DNA of 64,000 nt, from the NCBI RefSeq assembly GCF_014898815.1, contig NW_026515500.1, positions 1,178,001 through 1,242,000 of the forward strand. Direction: 5' to 3'. The DNA comes from Panonychus citri. Taxonomy: Eukaryota; Arthropoda; Arachnida; Trombidiformes; Tetranychidae. The stretch's first letter is position 1, and every line of letters begins with the position of its first letter. The position numbers were made by a program, and so were the translations under genes. Shown one piece after another: positions 25,148 to 35,951 of the stretch. The notes under the pieces are model-generated. The model was not told the DNA's origin. It was given only the letters and a program-made list of their open reading frames with translations, and did not search any database.

Positions 25148-25191
<44 letters not shown>

Positions 25192-28100
25192 ATTATCCTT
25201 TTAAATGTTATCATCATCCCCAAAGGAAATGTAAACACTAATAACATTTGAATTGCTTTTTTTTATTGATCAATATCCAATCAATAAATTGTCAACTCGT
25301 TGACGAATTGAGCATTTGAATGTCAATTCCTATTAAATTGTCATTATCAAATTAAAAGGTTGATTCTAATTGACTGGTTTCTAATTGTGACGCCTTAAGG
25401 TTTCTATTAGTTGATTATTACAATTTAGACTTGATTACTGTTAATGTTTTCTTTTTGTTTCACTTCTCAATTAATCTAATCCTTTCTCATCTTTTCCTTC
25501 TTGTTTTCTATTAAAAGGCGAATCATATGATAAAGATGCTTTTATCGGGCGGATTAAAGTTCTGGTTGAAAATCTACCTGATGAAAATTATTTTCTTCTC
25601 AAATATTTATCTCGATTCCTTTATCAAGTCGCTCGACATGAGACCTACAATCGGATGAATCCATCGTCACTTGGAATCATTTTTGGACCTAATATATTCA
25701 GGTAAGCTCAAGGATTCACTTTAATTTAGGTTAATTAGTTTAATTAGGTTAATCTCTAAGTAGATTATCATCTTTGTTATAATTGAAATGGCACTTTCAC
25801 CATGGATTAAATTGAGATTCAACTCATTCCTTATCAGAATCACCATTCTCATGCATTTCAATTCCATAGGAATAAATCAAGAATAATCAAACATTTGAAT
25901 TGTATTTCTTTTCCCAACAAGTTACGATTTAATTCATCTTGTAGATTGTTGTTGATGACAAAGTGATTAACTCATAGCGTATTAATCATTTTTTAGAAAA
26001 AAAGGAAAATGAATGATTCGGTTAGATAATCCAATCCTTTACTAATCTACGTGACGTTAATCCTTAACTAATCTTCATCCAAAACATTTAACCGATTGTG
26101 TTGAGAGTTAAATTGCTTTTCATTGGTAATCATGTGAGATTTACATTAATCATCCATCAGTATTTTAACCATGGTGGTGATGGTAAAGAAAATATAATCA
26201 TAATTATCATGGATATGTGATGATTAAGAATTTTGATCTGATCATGGGATGGGCAAAGTATAAGAATCGTTTCCAAAATTAGAATTAGAACTTTTTTAAA
26301 AGCGAGATTTCCAACAAAGTTCAGTGAAAGAAAAGAAAATCCTTCACCAATAAGCTATAAAAAGCAATAAAATTCTCAGGGTTTCATAGTTTTCCATGCA
26401 TGAAGCTCACCATCATGATGAATTCAGACTCTGAATCAATAGTTATTTGTTGTTTTTTTAATTTCCACTATTAAGAAATCGAAATTTTTTTCATCTTCCA
26501 AATATTGAATTTGTCTTTTTGTCTTGATTGATTTTCATAATGATCTTCATAAAGATAGTAACCAGAATTTATTCAGAAAATGAATATCATGCCAAATATC
26601 ATGTAAATTTCGTGAAAAATAAATTCGAAATCCAAATTTGAATGAATGACAATCAGTTTGATTTCTTAATCTTTGCTCTTTTAGTAATTTCAAAGGATTC
26701 ATTATATTTTTTCAATATTCTAAATGTAATAATAATTATTTAACAATCTTGTTTATCTCACTCAATCTCTCTGACGTTTTCATCATCATTATCATCATTC
26801 CCCTCCCCCTTTCTCTCCTTTGCTCACAATTTTCTCTCTCTCTCTCACTTTCTATTTCACTCTTTCTTTTTGTTTCCATCATCATCATCATCTCCTTCAA
26901 GAAATGAATATGTTTCAAGTTTATCTCATTTCATCCATATTCATGATAAACAATTAACTGTGACATCTTCCAACTGAATATAATAATTGAGCTCTTATCT
27001 ATAAATTGATTAACTTGATTGTTATTATTTTCCATTGATTATAATGCTAATTAACTTGTAAAATTATTGATCTTTCAACTGTGAATAAGTTTAATTAAAT
27101 TCAATTGTTGTTGTTACCTATTCTAGATTATCATCAATCTATTGTTTGTACTTTTTGTTTGTTAATTAATTTTCGTTTTCTTGTTTAATTAATGATTTAG
27201 AGTTGCTGCTGAAGATTATCGTGGATTACGTGAACAATCATTAACTAATCAAGTTGTTACCTTTTTCATTACGGATTACGAGACAATATTTGGTGCTGAT
27301 TTATCACCAGATAACAACAACAATCAAGAATTAAATTTATCAACAACTAATCAACAATCAGTAACTGAAAATACTATTGATATTGGTGCTCAATGTAAAA
27401 CTGTTAATCAATCCAAGGAAACGGAAACGATAAGAAAACTAGAAAATAGTAAAGGAAAAGTGATAATTGTTTCAATAGATTCTGTTTGTTGTAATAAATC
27501 AACACCAGATCAACACAAAGAATCAACAACAACAACACCAATGATGCTAAAGAAAGATGATATTGATGATGAGACTAAAGATTCAAATGAACTATCAGAT
27601 GACCAACATTTTACTCCTTTACAAATTGATATACCACCGATAGATTGTGATCAATCTGATAGTTCATCTGTAAGTCCAACATTAGCCTGTTCCAGTATCT
27701 CACCTTGTCCAATTGACTCGAAAGATTATATCTTGACCATTGAATCTTTAACAGATGAAGCAACTACTTCACCTTTGACCACAGAAATTACCTCATCAAA
27801 AACTACGGTAGTTAAACAATCGAGTAACAATTTACCTCTATTTTTGGAGGGTATTGGTAAACGTAAGGATAGAAAGTATATTTTATCCTCATCTTCAAAT
27901 GCGACGGTTCGATCAAGTTCAGAGGAGAGAAAACCTTTAGGTTCATCGACGAAACTTACCTCATGTACTGGTCAAACTGTTGACCAAGAGGTTCGAAGAT
28001 GTAATTCTTACCAAGATGTTGCTAAAGGTGAACATTCAACTCGTAATTCTTATCGACAAGTAATTAAATCAAGTAATCTATCATCTGATAGTGTTAATCA

Positions 28101-31100
28101 GTCACCTGAACCCAAAAGAAGGGAAATTGATTCTTCAAGTAATACAATTAACAATAATCAAATTATTGGTAAAGGTAAATCTAAATTGTCACGATCAACT
28201 TTATCCTTTGAATCGAGACCTTGTTCACTTGATTTAACTGGTAAATCTCATCAATCAGCATCCGAATCAAAATCTGAACCAACCGTAAGGGGAAAAGTGC
28301 CTGTAGCACCTTCAGGATTATCTACAGACTCAAATTCACAATCAACTAGTGGTGAACATCATCATCATTATCACCATCATCAACCTTTATTATCTTCATT
28401 ATCTTCATCTACTTATCTTTCGAGAAATACTCATTCGATAAGTTCTGAAGTCTCTGTTAACCATCCCAATGCTGAGAGTCGAGTAAAATCATCTGAATTA
28501 TCTTCATCTTCATCTCAACAACAGAAAGTTCATTCAGTTTCTTCATCCAATTTAGTTAATAAAAAGGTTTCATCATCTTCCTCATCATTACCTCATATCG
28601 ATTACAATGCCCTTCATAAAAATGCTGAAGGTGAATCGGCAATGGTATCAGATTTAAGGTACAGTTGGTCGTCGGTCAATGAATCGCAATCAGCTGAGAG
28701 TTTATTAGAGGAAGAGGAAGGAGTTAAAGGTGAAGGTTTTGGATATGAAGATGATGATAATTCTGTTACTCAGTCAGATTCTAGTAATCGTGATGGAGTT
28801 AAACCTACTGAGCCCGTTCAAAATGCCGCCGTTCAAATATTACGACGGAGAAACACCTATGAAGCACCTTTATCACCCAGTGCATATCGAGGTCTATTGG
28901 GTCAAAGAGCTCCACATCTTGATCATACTATACCTCCTTCACCTCCAGGGGAGCAGGAGCATCATTTTCATGGGAACAAGAGTGGATATAATCATGAATC
29001 GACTATTGTTAAAGAGGCCAAACGAAAGATACACAATTTAAAACGACGATTGAAACAATTTGAACGCGATTTTGAAAAGGAAAACGGTTATCGGCCTTCA
29101 CACGAACAAAAAATGAAATCGGACGTTGCCCAACCTTTACTATTCGAGTTGAACAAATTTCGAAAAATGCTACGAGAATACAAAGAAGATGCTAGAGTTA
29201 CTATTGAATTTTATGGTGAGTAAAATGTTTCTTTTCCATTTACAATTATCTTTAATTGTTGTTTCCAATTGTAACCTTTGAATTTTATTATTGTTACTTT
29301 TGGTCGAGTTTAGAAGGTGTTTTCAACGAGATGCAACGAAGTCTAAAAGAACGTCGATATTGTGTCGGAAGACCTGAGACAATCGCGGAAATGTCAATAG
29401 ATCAAATATTCGATGAGAAATTAGATTTACAAAATCTCTTCTAAAATATGAAAGTGTTTTCGGTCGTCCCTGCCGTCGAGAAGATCGAACTGTAATGAAA
29501 CCTTTATATGATCGTTATCGAACCATTCGTAATCTAGTGTCCAAAATACCGAAAAATAAAGATCTTACCGATCTACAGCCGATACTTGAACACGTGGCAA
29601 TGAATTTTACTTCACCATCACATTCACCTAAAGGTTCATTAGATGCCAAAGATGAGGATGCTGACGAAGACAAAGGTAGAGGAAGAGGAAGTGTCTCTAA
29701 TTGTGGGGATGATGATGATTATGATGATGACACCAGTAGCATAAACAGTAATAGAGTTAAAAAGTTACTACTCATGGACAAGGAAGGAGGAAATGATCGT
29801 GAAAATGACAGCAATAACGCCAATCATAATGATGCGAGTAATCAAAATGTTGACGATAATAATAATGAAACTAAATTGGATCTCAGTGATAATAATAATA
29901 ACAATAATTATAACAATAATAATCTGCAAACTCAATCAACACCACCCAAGCTTGAGGCTATTTCACGGATTAAATTGAAAGAATCAAACACAAGGCATTT
30001 TATTAAAGGAATCAATGAAACAACAGCAATTAATCAACAATCATCATCTTCTTATAACAAGAATCTATGTCATAATCTTCATGAGCTTCCACCCAGTGAA
30101 CTAATTAAAGAATTGGCCTTGGTCCGTCGAGAGAAAAGTGAACTAAGAGAGATAATTCGTTCGTTCGAAGATGATTTTATTCGTACCAATGGTCGGAAAG
30201 TTAACGAATTTGAAAAATCACAATTGGAATCAGTTTACACCAATTACAAGGTAAGAGAATCGAGAATATCAAAATAAGAGAAGAATAGAAAATAAAAATG
30301 TTCGATCCTCTTTTCTATTCTTAACCTTTTCCTGTTTTATTTCCATAATTATTATCATCCAATTTCAATAGAGAATCAGATGAGTGATTAAAATCTATAT
30401 TTCCACCCAATTTACCATGATGATAATCACGATAATATTAATCACGAGAAAGCAAATTTCATATTCATCAATAGCATTAGTTTATTTCCGTATTCATAGT
30501 CTCAGCAATATCAACAAATTATCAATATATTCAAGTCAAGTTAATTTTGGTTAACATGATTAACTTTTTTTTTCTTGTTAATCAACTAAACTCTAATGGT
30601 TAAATAATCTTAATCATCACAACTTTGATTATTGATAGATAAACATGATGTTTCATTTGCAGTTTCATTTCCCTTTGTCTATGGAAAATGTTTCTTGAAA
30701 TAGAATCAAAATTTCATCATGAATTCATGGTAATTCATGATGATGAAGATGATAAGTTGACTTGTTCTAAGGCCGATTGACTGATTACTTTGTTTTTCTC
30801 AACAACACAATCAAATTGTTAATTATTATTAGTTAACCTTGTTCTTGGTTCTTGATTTAACTCTTATTTTTGTCTTCCATTTCCAACAATTTATCTATCA
30901 TCATGTTTAACAAAATTCATTACCAGTTAATCATCAGTTAATTGTTAATATCTGTTGGCAAACATTTACCTTTCAGTGTTTATCCTTCATCTTGTTAATT
31001 GCGTCATTTGTTTTTCTCTGATGATCTTTGATGCTAAATTATTATCATAACTTTTTATACTAATTTAAATCTACAAACTTGATTAACAATTAATAAATTT

Positions 31101-31196
31101 AATTTCTCTCTTTCCCCTAATTAGGCTTGTAAAAAGAAACTACGATTACTCGAAGTTTTCATTGAGAAATATGAAAAAAGGAGAATGGAGTCTTAA
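20352..31196 (+). CDS. FAM13A: FAM13-type Rho GTPase-activating protein (one-base frame break in exon 4)
   Basis: Exons 20352-21327, 25518-25701, 27201-29215, 29314-30250 and 31125-31196; splice phases agree. About 1394 residues if the frame break is repaired. The first ATG in frame is at 20352 (MSTDGS). The N-terminal 230 residues are Gly/Ser-rich. The RhoGAP domain follows: QEGLFRTSGNARLIEKL with the arginine finger, AAALLKLFLRELPVPLIP, then in exon 2 SLGIIFGPNIF with the conserved Asn. It should stimulate GTP hydrolysis on Rho-family proteins in the cytoplasm. A long Ser-rich linker leads to the FAM13-specific coiled blocks: RRLKQFERDFEKENGYRPSH, FNKFRKML-like LNKFRKMLREYKED, MKPLYDRYRTIRNLV, and LALVRREKSELREIIRSFED. 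In exon 4, four A at 29431-29434 should be five: as written the frame stops at 29442-29444, while SLLKYESVFGRP and the rest continue one frame over. Intron 1 is 4.2 kb, long for this window. Confidence 0.88.
24028..24047. repeat. Perfect 20-base palindrome in FAM13 intron 1
   Basis: TTAACCGACTAGTCGGTTAA reads identically on both strands. It stands out for its GC-containing core in an AT-rich intron. AACCGAC and GTCGGTT half-sites could bind a dimeric factor; the ends resemble half-sites of Grainyhead-type elements (AACCGGTT), which is only a suggestion. Confidence 0.7.
25152..25188. repeat. Compound CAT/CT microsatellite in FAM13 intron 1
   Basis: (CT)n directly follows a CAT-triplet run (25134-25151). 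The same compound order recurs at 54612-54666. Confidence 0.9.
25702..27200 (+). other. Intron 2 of the FAM13-type gene
   Basis: 1.5 kb between FGPNIF and RVAAEDYRG. It contains pyrimidine-rich and CAT-repeat DNA near 26780-26900, read on the minus strand as a spurious 60-residue frame. No other feature seen. Confidence 0.6.
30251..31124 (+). other. Intron 4 of the FAM13-type gene
   Basis: 874 bases from the CAAG|GTAAGAG donor to the pyrimidine-rich acceptor ctttcccctaattag. AT-rich, no feature seen. Confidence 0.6.
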
Positions 31197-32342
31197 TTGT
31201 TATCATCATCTTCGCAATCATCGTATACTTTTTTTCCATCATCAATTAATCAATCCAACACACGACTAATTAATATACATAAACACACACACTCACACAC
31301 ACAAAGAATTACTTAATGTTGATTATAATTAACTTTTCTTTAATCATTTTTTGTTTTGCCTCTAATTAGATTTAGCTTATTATCAACACGTTTGGATAGC
31401 AATATTGTTATCAATCATGTTTTTCGCAATTAACTAATTGATTTCCAAAAAAGTGACAATTTTTAATTATCAATTAGTCACATGATTTGATTATTTATTA
31501 ACTATTGTAAATATCAACTGCTGAATCCAAGTGATGCTGATTTAATGGTACAAATGATATTTGGTGGAGAGAAAAAAAAAATTATTCTAATTGTTGAATC
31601 AAATTAATACTTTTAATCATGATAATTAATACAATTAACTGTTATTATTTTCAATTGGATGATCTCTATCATGGATATAATTTAAGTCGACACTCGAAAA
31701 ATAATTGATTCTATTTCCGAACAATTAAAAAAAAAAGGAAACCAAAAAGGACTCAAGTTAATATTACAATAAATGGATGCTAAATATATGTGAAAATTTT
31801 AATTGTTGACGATTCCAAAAGATATTAATTTGTGTAAAAGGTGATTCTGATTTGTACAGAGAATTGAAATCGAATCAAAACATAATTGTATCTATTGATT
31901 ATCACCTTAATATGCGAATGTGATGTTTTTTTTTCTTCTCCTTTTGATTGTAAACAAAGAAAAGAAATTGTAATATAAATTGATGAGAGAATTAAGAAAA
32001 TGCAAAAATCTCAAATCGCATGATTTTTTTTCGATTGAGCAAATAATGTGCATATAAGACCATATACAACAATTAAAATGCTTCTATTATTAATTGTGAT
32101 TTGTTTTGTCTTTTTTTTTGTCAATCCTTTTGCTTTGGTTATTATCCATTGGATTAATATATTGATCGGTCAAGAGTGAACTTTCTGTCTCTTGGGTTAA
32201 GTGGTTTATAATTAAAGCTTGATTGTAATTTCAAGTTGATTCACGATCAATTTGGGTCATTTTTTGGGTTTATTTTCTGCTCTTTTGCTCAATTTACTTG
32301 ATTGAACACTTTTATCCGATCTTATAATCAATGGACAATCAA
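31197..32342. other. Convergent 3' region between FAM13-type gene and CDK7
   Basis: Holds the FAM13 3' UTR, including an ACAC-rich run near 31283-31303 and AATAAA at 31768-31773, and the CDK7 3' flank with TTTATT at 32269-32274 (AATAAA on the minus strand, about 70 bases past the CDK7 stop). No gene seen. Confidence 0.5.
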
Positions 32343-33769
32343 TTAATCGTCCATGTCAAATTTTAATCGCTTAGCCATTGTTGAAATATTGTCTCCTTGT
32401 CTTTTACGTTCTAATCCTACTGTGGTTTTCTCTTCTTGTGTTTTAGTTCGGGGCATAAGATTAGCTGGAGTCGGGGCGGGTTTGTTTGAAAAATAGGGCA
32501 TCTGAAGTGCTTGACTACAAGTGTGCCGATTGAGAGGGTCATAGGTTAACATCTTGTTCATCAAGTCGAGAAGGTCATCCGATGCTGCAGTGAATATATC
32601 ACGTAAAGATGTTCCAATGCATGGTTTGAATGTTACGAAGTCTGGTAAATGTTCAACGTTCTGTTAAGATGATAAAAGAGAATCCAAATTATTAGTTAAG
32701 ATTTTTTTGCTTTTCTTTTAATAATAATACTTACTCTCCAGTTACTTGAATTAGGTGTTCCTAGCACTTGGACAATTTTGTCTAATTGATCTAAATCTGT
32801 TTCTCCGGGTAGAAAAGGAACTCGTAATAAAAGTTCAGCCAATATACAACCAAGAGCCCAAATATCTACTCCAGTTCCATACATTCGTGAGCCGAAAAGT
32901 AGCTCTGGAGCTCGATACCAGCGAGTTACAACTTGATGAGTATAAAGTCGAGTAGGTGATCCAAAGCTTCGAGCAAGACCAAAATCACCAATCTTTAAGA
33001 TACCATTTTCATCAATCAAAAGATTGTTTGGTTTCAAGTCCTTTTTTTGTGTCAATAAAACAAATCAAAATGATTACAATACAGTTTCCTTTTCAACAAT
33101 CAACAGTCAACACAATACTTACACGATGTAAGATCCAATTCAAGTGTAGATATTCAAGACCCTTTAGAGTCATCAACATATAAGACTTAATGATCGCTGG
33201 AGTTAATATGATACTATTATCTTTGATTATAACCTCAAGATCAGTTTCCATAAAATCAAAGACCAGAGAAACATTTGATCGATGTCCAAACACATCAAGA
33301 AGCTACAGGAAACAAGAAAAGCAAAAAGAACCAAAATTTAAATAGTGCTTTTTTTCTCTACCAATGCAAATCAAATGAACAGATAATCGAGGAAAAAAAA
33401 ATCATACACCGATAATATTCTCATGGTGAAGCTCTTGGAGTAACTTAATCTCCCTTAAAGCTGTTCTATTAATACCATCTCTGGCCTCGGCCCGTGTTCC
33501 TAATTTGATCTTTTAACAACCATGGCACCAGTTTTATTGTCACGAGCTTTATAGACAGTGGCAAACTAAACACAAACACATTGAGAAAGAAGAAAAAAAA
33601 ACAAATCAATAATCAACAGAATAGCAAAGAAAAAGGAAATATAAAAACCAATCAACACAAAAGAATAGGTCAAAAGTGAAAATGACCAGACAAAAGATAC
33701 ACTTACTTGTCCTTCACCAAGATATTTAATCTTCTCATAGCGACTTTTAGTGCTTATTGATGATATCAT
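32343..33769 (-). CDS. CDK7: Cyclin-dependent kinase 7 (one-base frame break in exon 2)
   Basis: Exons 33769-33707, 33565-33408, 33302-33123, 33040-32735 and 32660-32343 give 341 residues (human 346) once one base is restored. CDK7 is the catalytic subunit of the CDK-activating kinase and of TFIIH, phosphorylating cell-cycle CDKs and the RNA polymerase II tail in the nucleus. Visible elements: YLGEGQFATVYKARD glycine loop, GINRTALREIKLLQELHHENI (the NRTALRE helix is CDK7-specific), SLVFDFMETDLEVIIKD, HRDLKPNNLLID catalytic loop, GDFGLARSFGSP and YTHQVVTRWYRAPE activation segment with both regulatory phosphosites, and a basic C-terminus. In exon 2 the run complementary to T at 33511-33514 is four A; five are needed for V-V-K-K-I-K-L-G. 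As written, TAG at 33502-33500 ends the frame. Exon 2 is 158 bases and would be 159 if repaired. All else is intact, so assembly error is likelier than decay. Confidence 0.92.
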
Positions 33770-35147
33770 AATTGAACGAAAGAAACAAAATAATAATTGG
33801 TAACAATTAACTTGAGAATCATCAACAAAATCCAACACAAAGAAGGTGAAGAAAAAAAGATTCCAATTGAAAACAATGAGAAAAAAACATTTAAAGGAAA
33901 AAGCAAAGAGTAAAAACCAAGAGAGATAAAAAAACTATGACAACAGCAAATACTAGTAGAAAAGAAATGAACTCAATGACTCAAATCTAATTGAATAATT
34001 TCAATTTATAAATTGTTAATTCTTAATGATGCTCTTCGTCACAATTTAAGACACTGATCAGTTAATTGTTACTGATCTTAAACAACAAAGTTCTTATAAT
34101 CAAATCGTCGAATATTTAAGAACAATTAGTAAATAAGATCGGTAACAATAATCAATAATTGAAATATCTGATTCGAATTTTATTCAACTCAATCAATTAA
34201 TGACGGTATTCAAATCAAATTAGATCTTTAAGATCATCAACAAAAATATATTCCAATTCAATTGATATATTATCTCAGTATAAATGTAAGAATGAAAAAG
34301 AATTCCACATAACTTATGAAATTCAATCACAACTGAGAAATTGAGACTCAATTAATTTAAAAGAAAAAAAACAATTAGATTTGATTCTGCATTTTAATGT
34401 TTCTCTTTCAAATCTACTAGTGGCTCCAGAAAAAATGTTAATAGCTGCAAAAAAGAAAAATAATTTTCCATTTAAACTTTCGCTCGAAAAAAGTGGTAAC
34501 CATGACAACGCCCGCCAATTTCGAAAAAGAATAGAAAATAAATTTTTTCTATTTACCAAAATAAAGAAGAAACAATTTTCATCTTCTTCTCAAACAGTTG
34601 ACAACATTTGATTTAATTCTTTACCCTCATTCAGCTGATAGATGTTGCAATTCTATCATCATCACCTTAACCATCATCTTCGCAATCATTACCAATACTT
34701 TAAACCGATGAAATTAAAATAAGTGAAACAAAATCAAATCTGTCAAATCTTTGTGACTGTCAACGTAACCATTAACATCTTCATTTTTAATTGTTTTCCC
34801 TTTTCTTTTATTTTTTTTGCCTTCACTCTTTTCCTTTGTTTAATTTTCTATCCATCATCATCCATTTACCTTTCCCATTAACTGTTCCAACTCACATTAA
34901 CAAGTGTACAGAGATAATATTGTTATATTGGAACACATTTTCTTCTATTCTATTGATCATTTAGCTTTTTTTTTAGATTTTGTTCTATTCTTTTTTGTTT
35001 TGTTCTCTTACAGTATCCATCTCACTGATTATTTCTCGCCTTTACAATATAGTGCAAAGGATTATGATGAACAATTTGATGGGATGAAGGTTAATCTCGG
35101 TATCTGGTGTTTCCCGATTATTTAAGATAAACAAAACTGACAATCCA
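33770..35147. other. Divergent promoter region between CDK7 and SLC66A2
   Basis: The two genes point away from each other across 1.38 kb. An X-box-like motif with an adjoining E2F-like sequence lies near the middle. Opposing open frames at 34323-34611 overlap this motif and are not coding. CTCTTACAG at 35003-35011 looks like an acceptor of a 5' UTR intron of SLC66A2. Confidence 0.5.
34496..34509. promoter_or_regulatory. X-box-like motif in the CDK7/SLC66A2 divergent promoter
   Basis: GTAACCATGACAAC fits GTNNCC-AT-RNNAAC, one base off the RFX consensus. It is followed directly by GCCCGCCAATTTCG, whose complement contains TTGGCGGG, an E2F-type site. It is preceded by TTCGCTCG. The same combination stands before TRMT61A. 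Confidence 0.55.
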
Positions 35148-35951
35148 ATGGCTAATTCTGATACAGAACCAGCCAGTCTTTTGGCTACATTAGCTGGTTT
35201 TGTGGCCTCCGTGGGTATGATTTTCGGAGGTATTATCCCTTATGTACCACAATATTTTGATATAAAACAGACCGAAAATGCTGATGGTTTCTCTCTATTC
35301 GTTTGTTTGGTCCTTCTAATTGCCAATATTCTTCGTATCTTCTTCTGGTTTGGTAAACAATTTGAAACACCATTGTTACTTCAGAGTATCTTCATGATCG
35401 TTGCTATGTTCGCCATGATTGAGATTTGTGTTCGTGTGAGATACAAAAATTTATCTCCTATTCGAAGTCGTCAGATGTTTGATGAAACAAATAGTACAAT
35501 AATCAAGGATGTCGATTCACAATTAATCCACCGTTTCTGGGATTTTGATCCGAATTACTTTTGGGATTGGACAGATTTTACTTCCTATGTTGAATTTGTT
35601 GCCTCTTTTACTGTGATAATGGGACTTTTAATGTACATGATGATAGATAATCCAATTTTCGTTGAAGTTGTTGGCTATGCAGCTATGTTAACAGAAGCCT
35701 TTCTTGCCTCACCACAATTAATTCGTAATCATCAAAAAGGTTCAACTGAAGGATTAAGTAAACAAATGGTTCTACTTTGGACTCTCGGTGATTCTTATAA
35801 AACTGGTTACTTTGTTATTAAACAATCGCCCGTTCAATTCGTTGTTTGTGGTCTTCTCCAACTAACGATTGACTTTCTCGTTGCTCTTCAAATTTTGGTC
35901 TACAATTTACCAGGAATGCGAAATAAAACAATTACCCACCATATTAAATGA
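35148..35951 (+). CDS. SLC66A2: PQ-loop membrane protein SLC66A2
   Basis: An intronless 267-residue reading frame from a good ATG (human PQLC1/SLC66A2 about 271). Seven hydrophobic segments are expected. The two PQ loops are visible: IIPYVPQYFDIKQTENADGF (residues about 29-48) and FLASPQLIRNHQKGSTEGLS (about 184-203). Between them lie CLVLLIANILRIFFWFGKQFE and the cytosolic link with FDPNYFWDWTDF. PQ-loop proteins of the SLC66 family are lysosomal or endosomal transporters; SLC66A2 itself has been linked to phospholipid scrambling and endosome-Golgi transport rather than to a proven substrate. The next gene, TRMT61A, lies 1.6 kb downstream on the same strand, and a decayed partial copy of this gene follows that. 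Confidence 0.95.
   Translation: MANSDTEPASLLATLAGFVASVGMIFGGIIPYVPQYFDIKQTENADGFSLFVCLVLLIANILRIFFWFGKQFETPLLLQSIFMIVAMFAMIEICVRVRYKNLSPIRSRQMFDETNSTIIKDVDSQLIHRFWDFDPNYFWDWTDFTSYVEFVASFTVIMGLLMYMMIDNPIFVEVVGYAAMLTEAFLASPQLIRNHQKGSTEGLSKQMVLLWTLGDSYKTGYFVIKQSPVQFVVCGLLQLTIDFLVALQILVYNLPGMRNKTITHHIK

Larger units (their letters stand above)
21328..25517 (+). other. Intron 1 of the FAM13-type gene
   Basis: The intron splits the RhoGAP domain between DTLN and RESYDKD. It contains a perfect 20-base palindrome (24028-24047), ATG-triplet repeats (22852-22872), CAT repeats followed by a (CT)n tract (about 25135-25188), and AT-rich DNA. The frame at 23051-23266 has no family resemblance. Such length and content make it a candidate location for enhancers, but nothing proves that. 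Confidence 0.6.

Noticed and set aside
29431..29434. Programmed frameshifting as an explanation for the A-run breaks in FAM13 and CDK7
   Set aside because: No slippery heptamer with a following structure is evident, and the same one-base loss in unrelated genes fits homopolymer miscalling better.
34323..34611. Two opposing frames of about 77 residues
   Set aside because: They overlap the X-box/E2F promoter region, have no homology and oppose each other.
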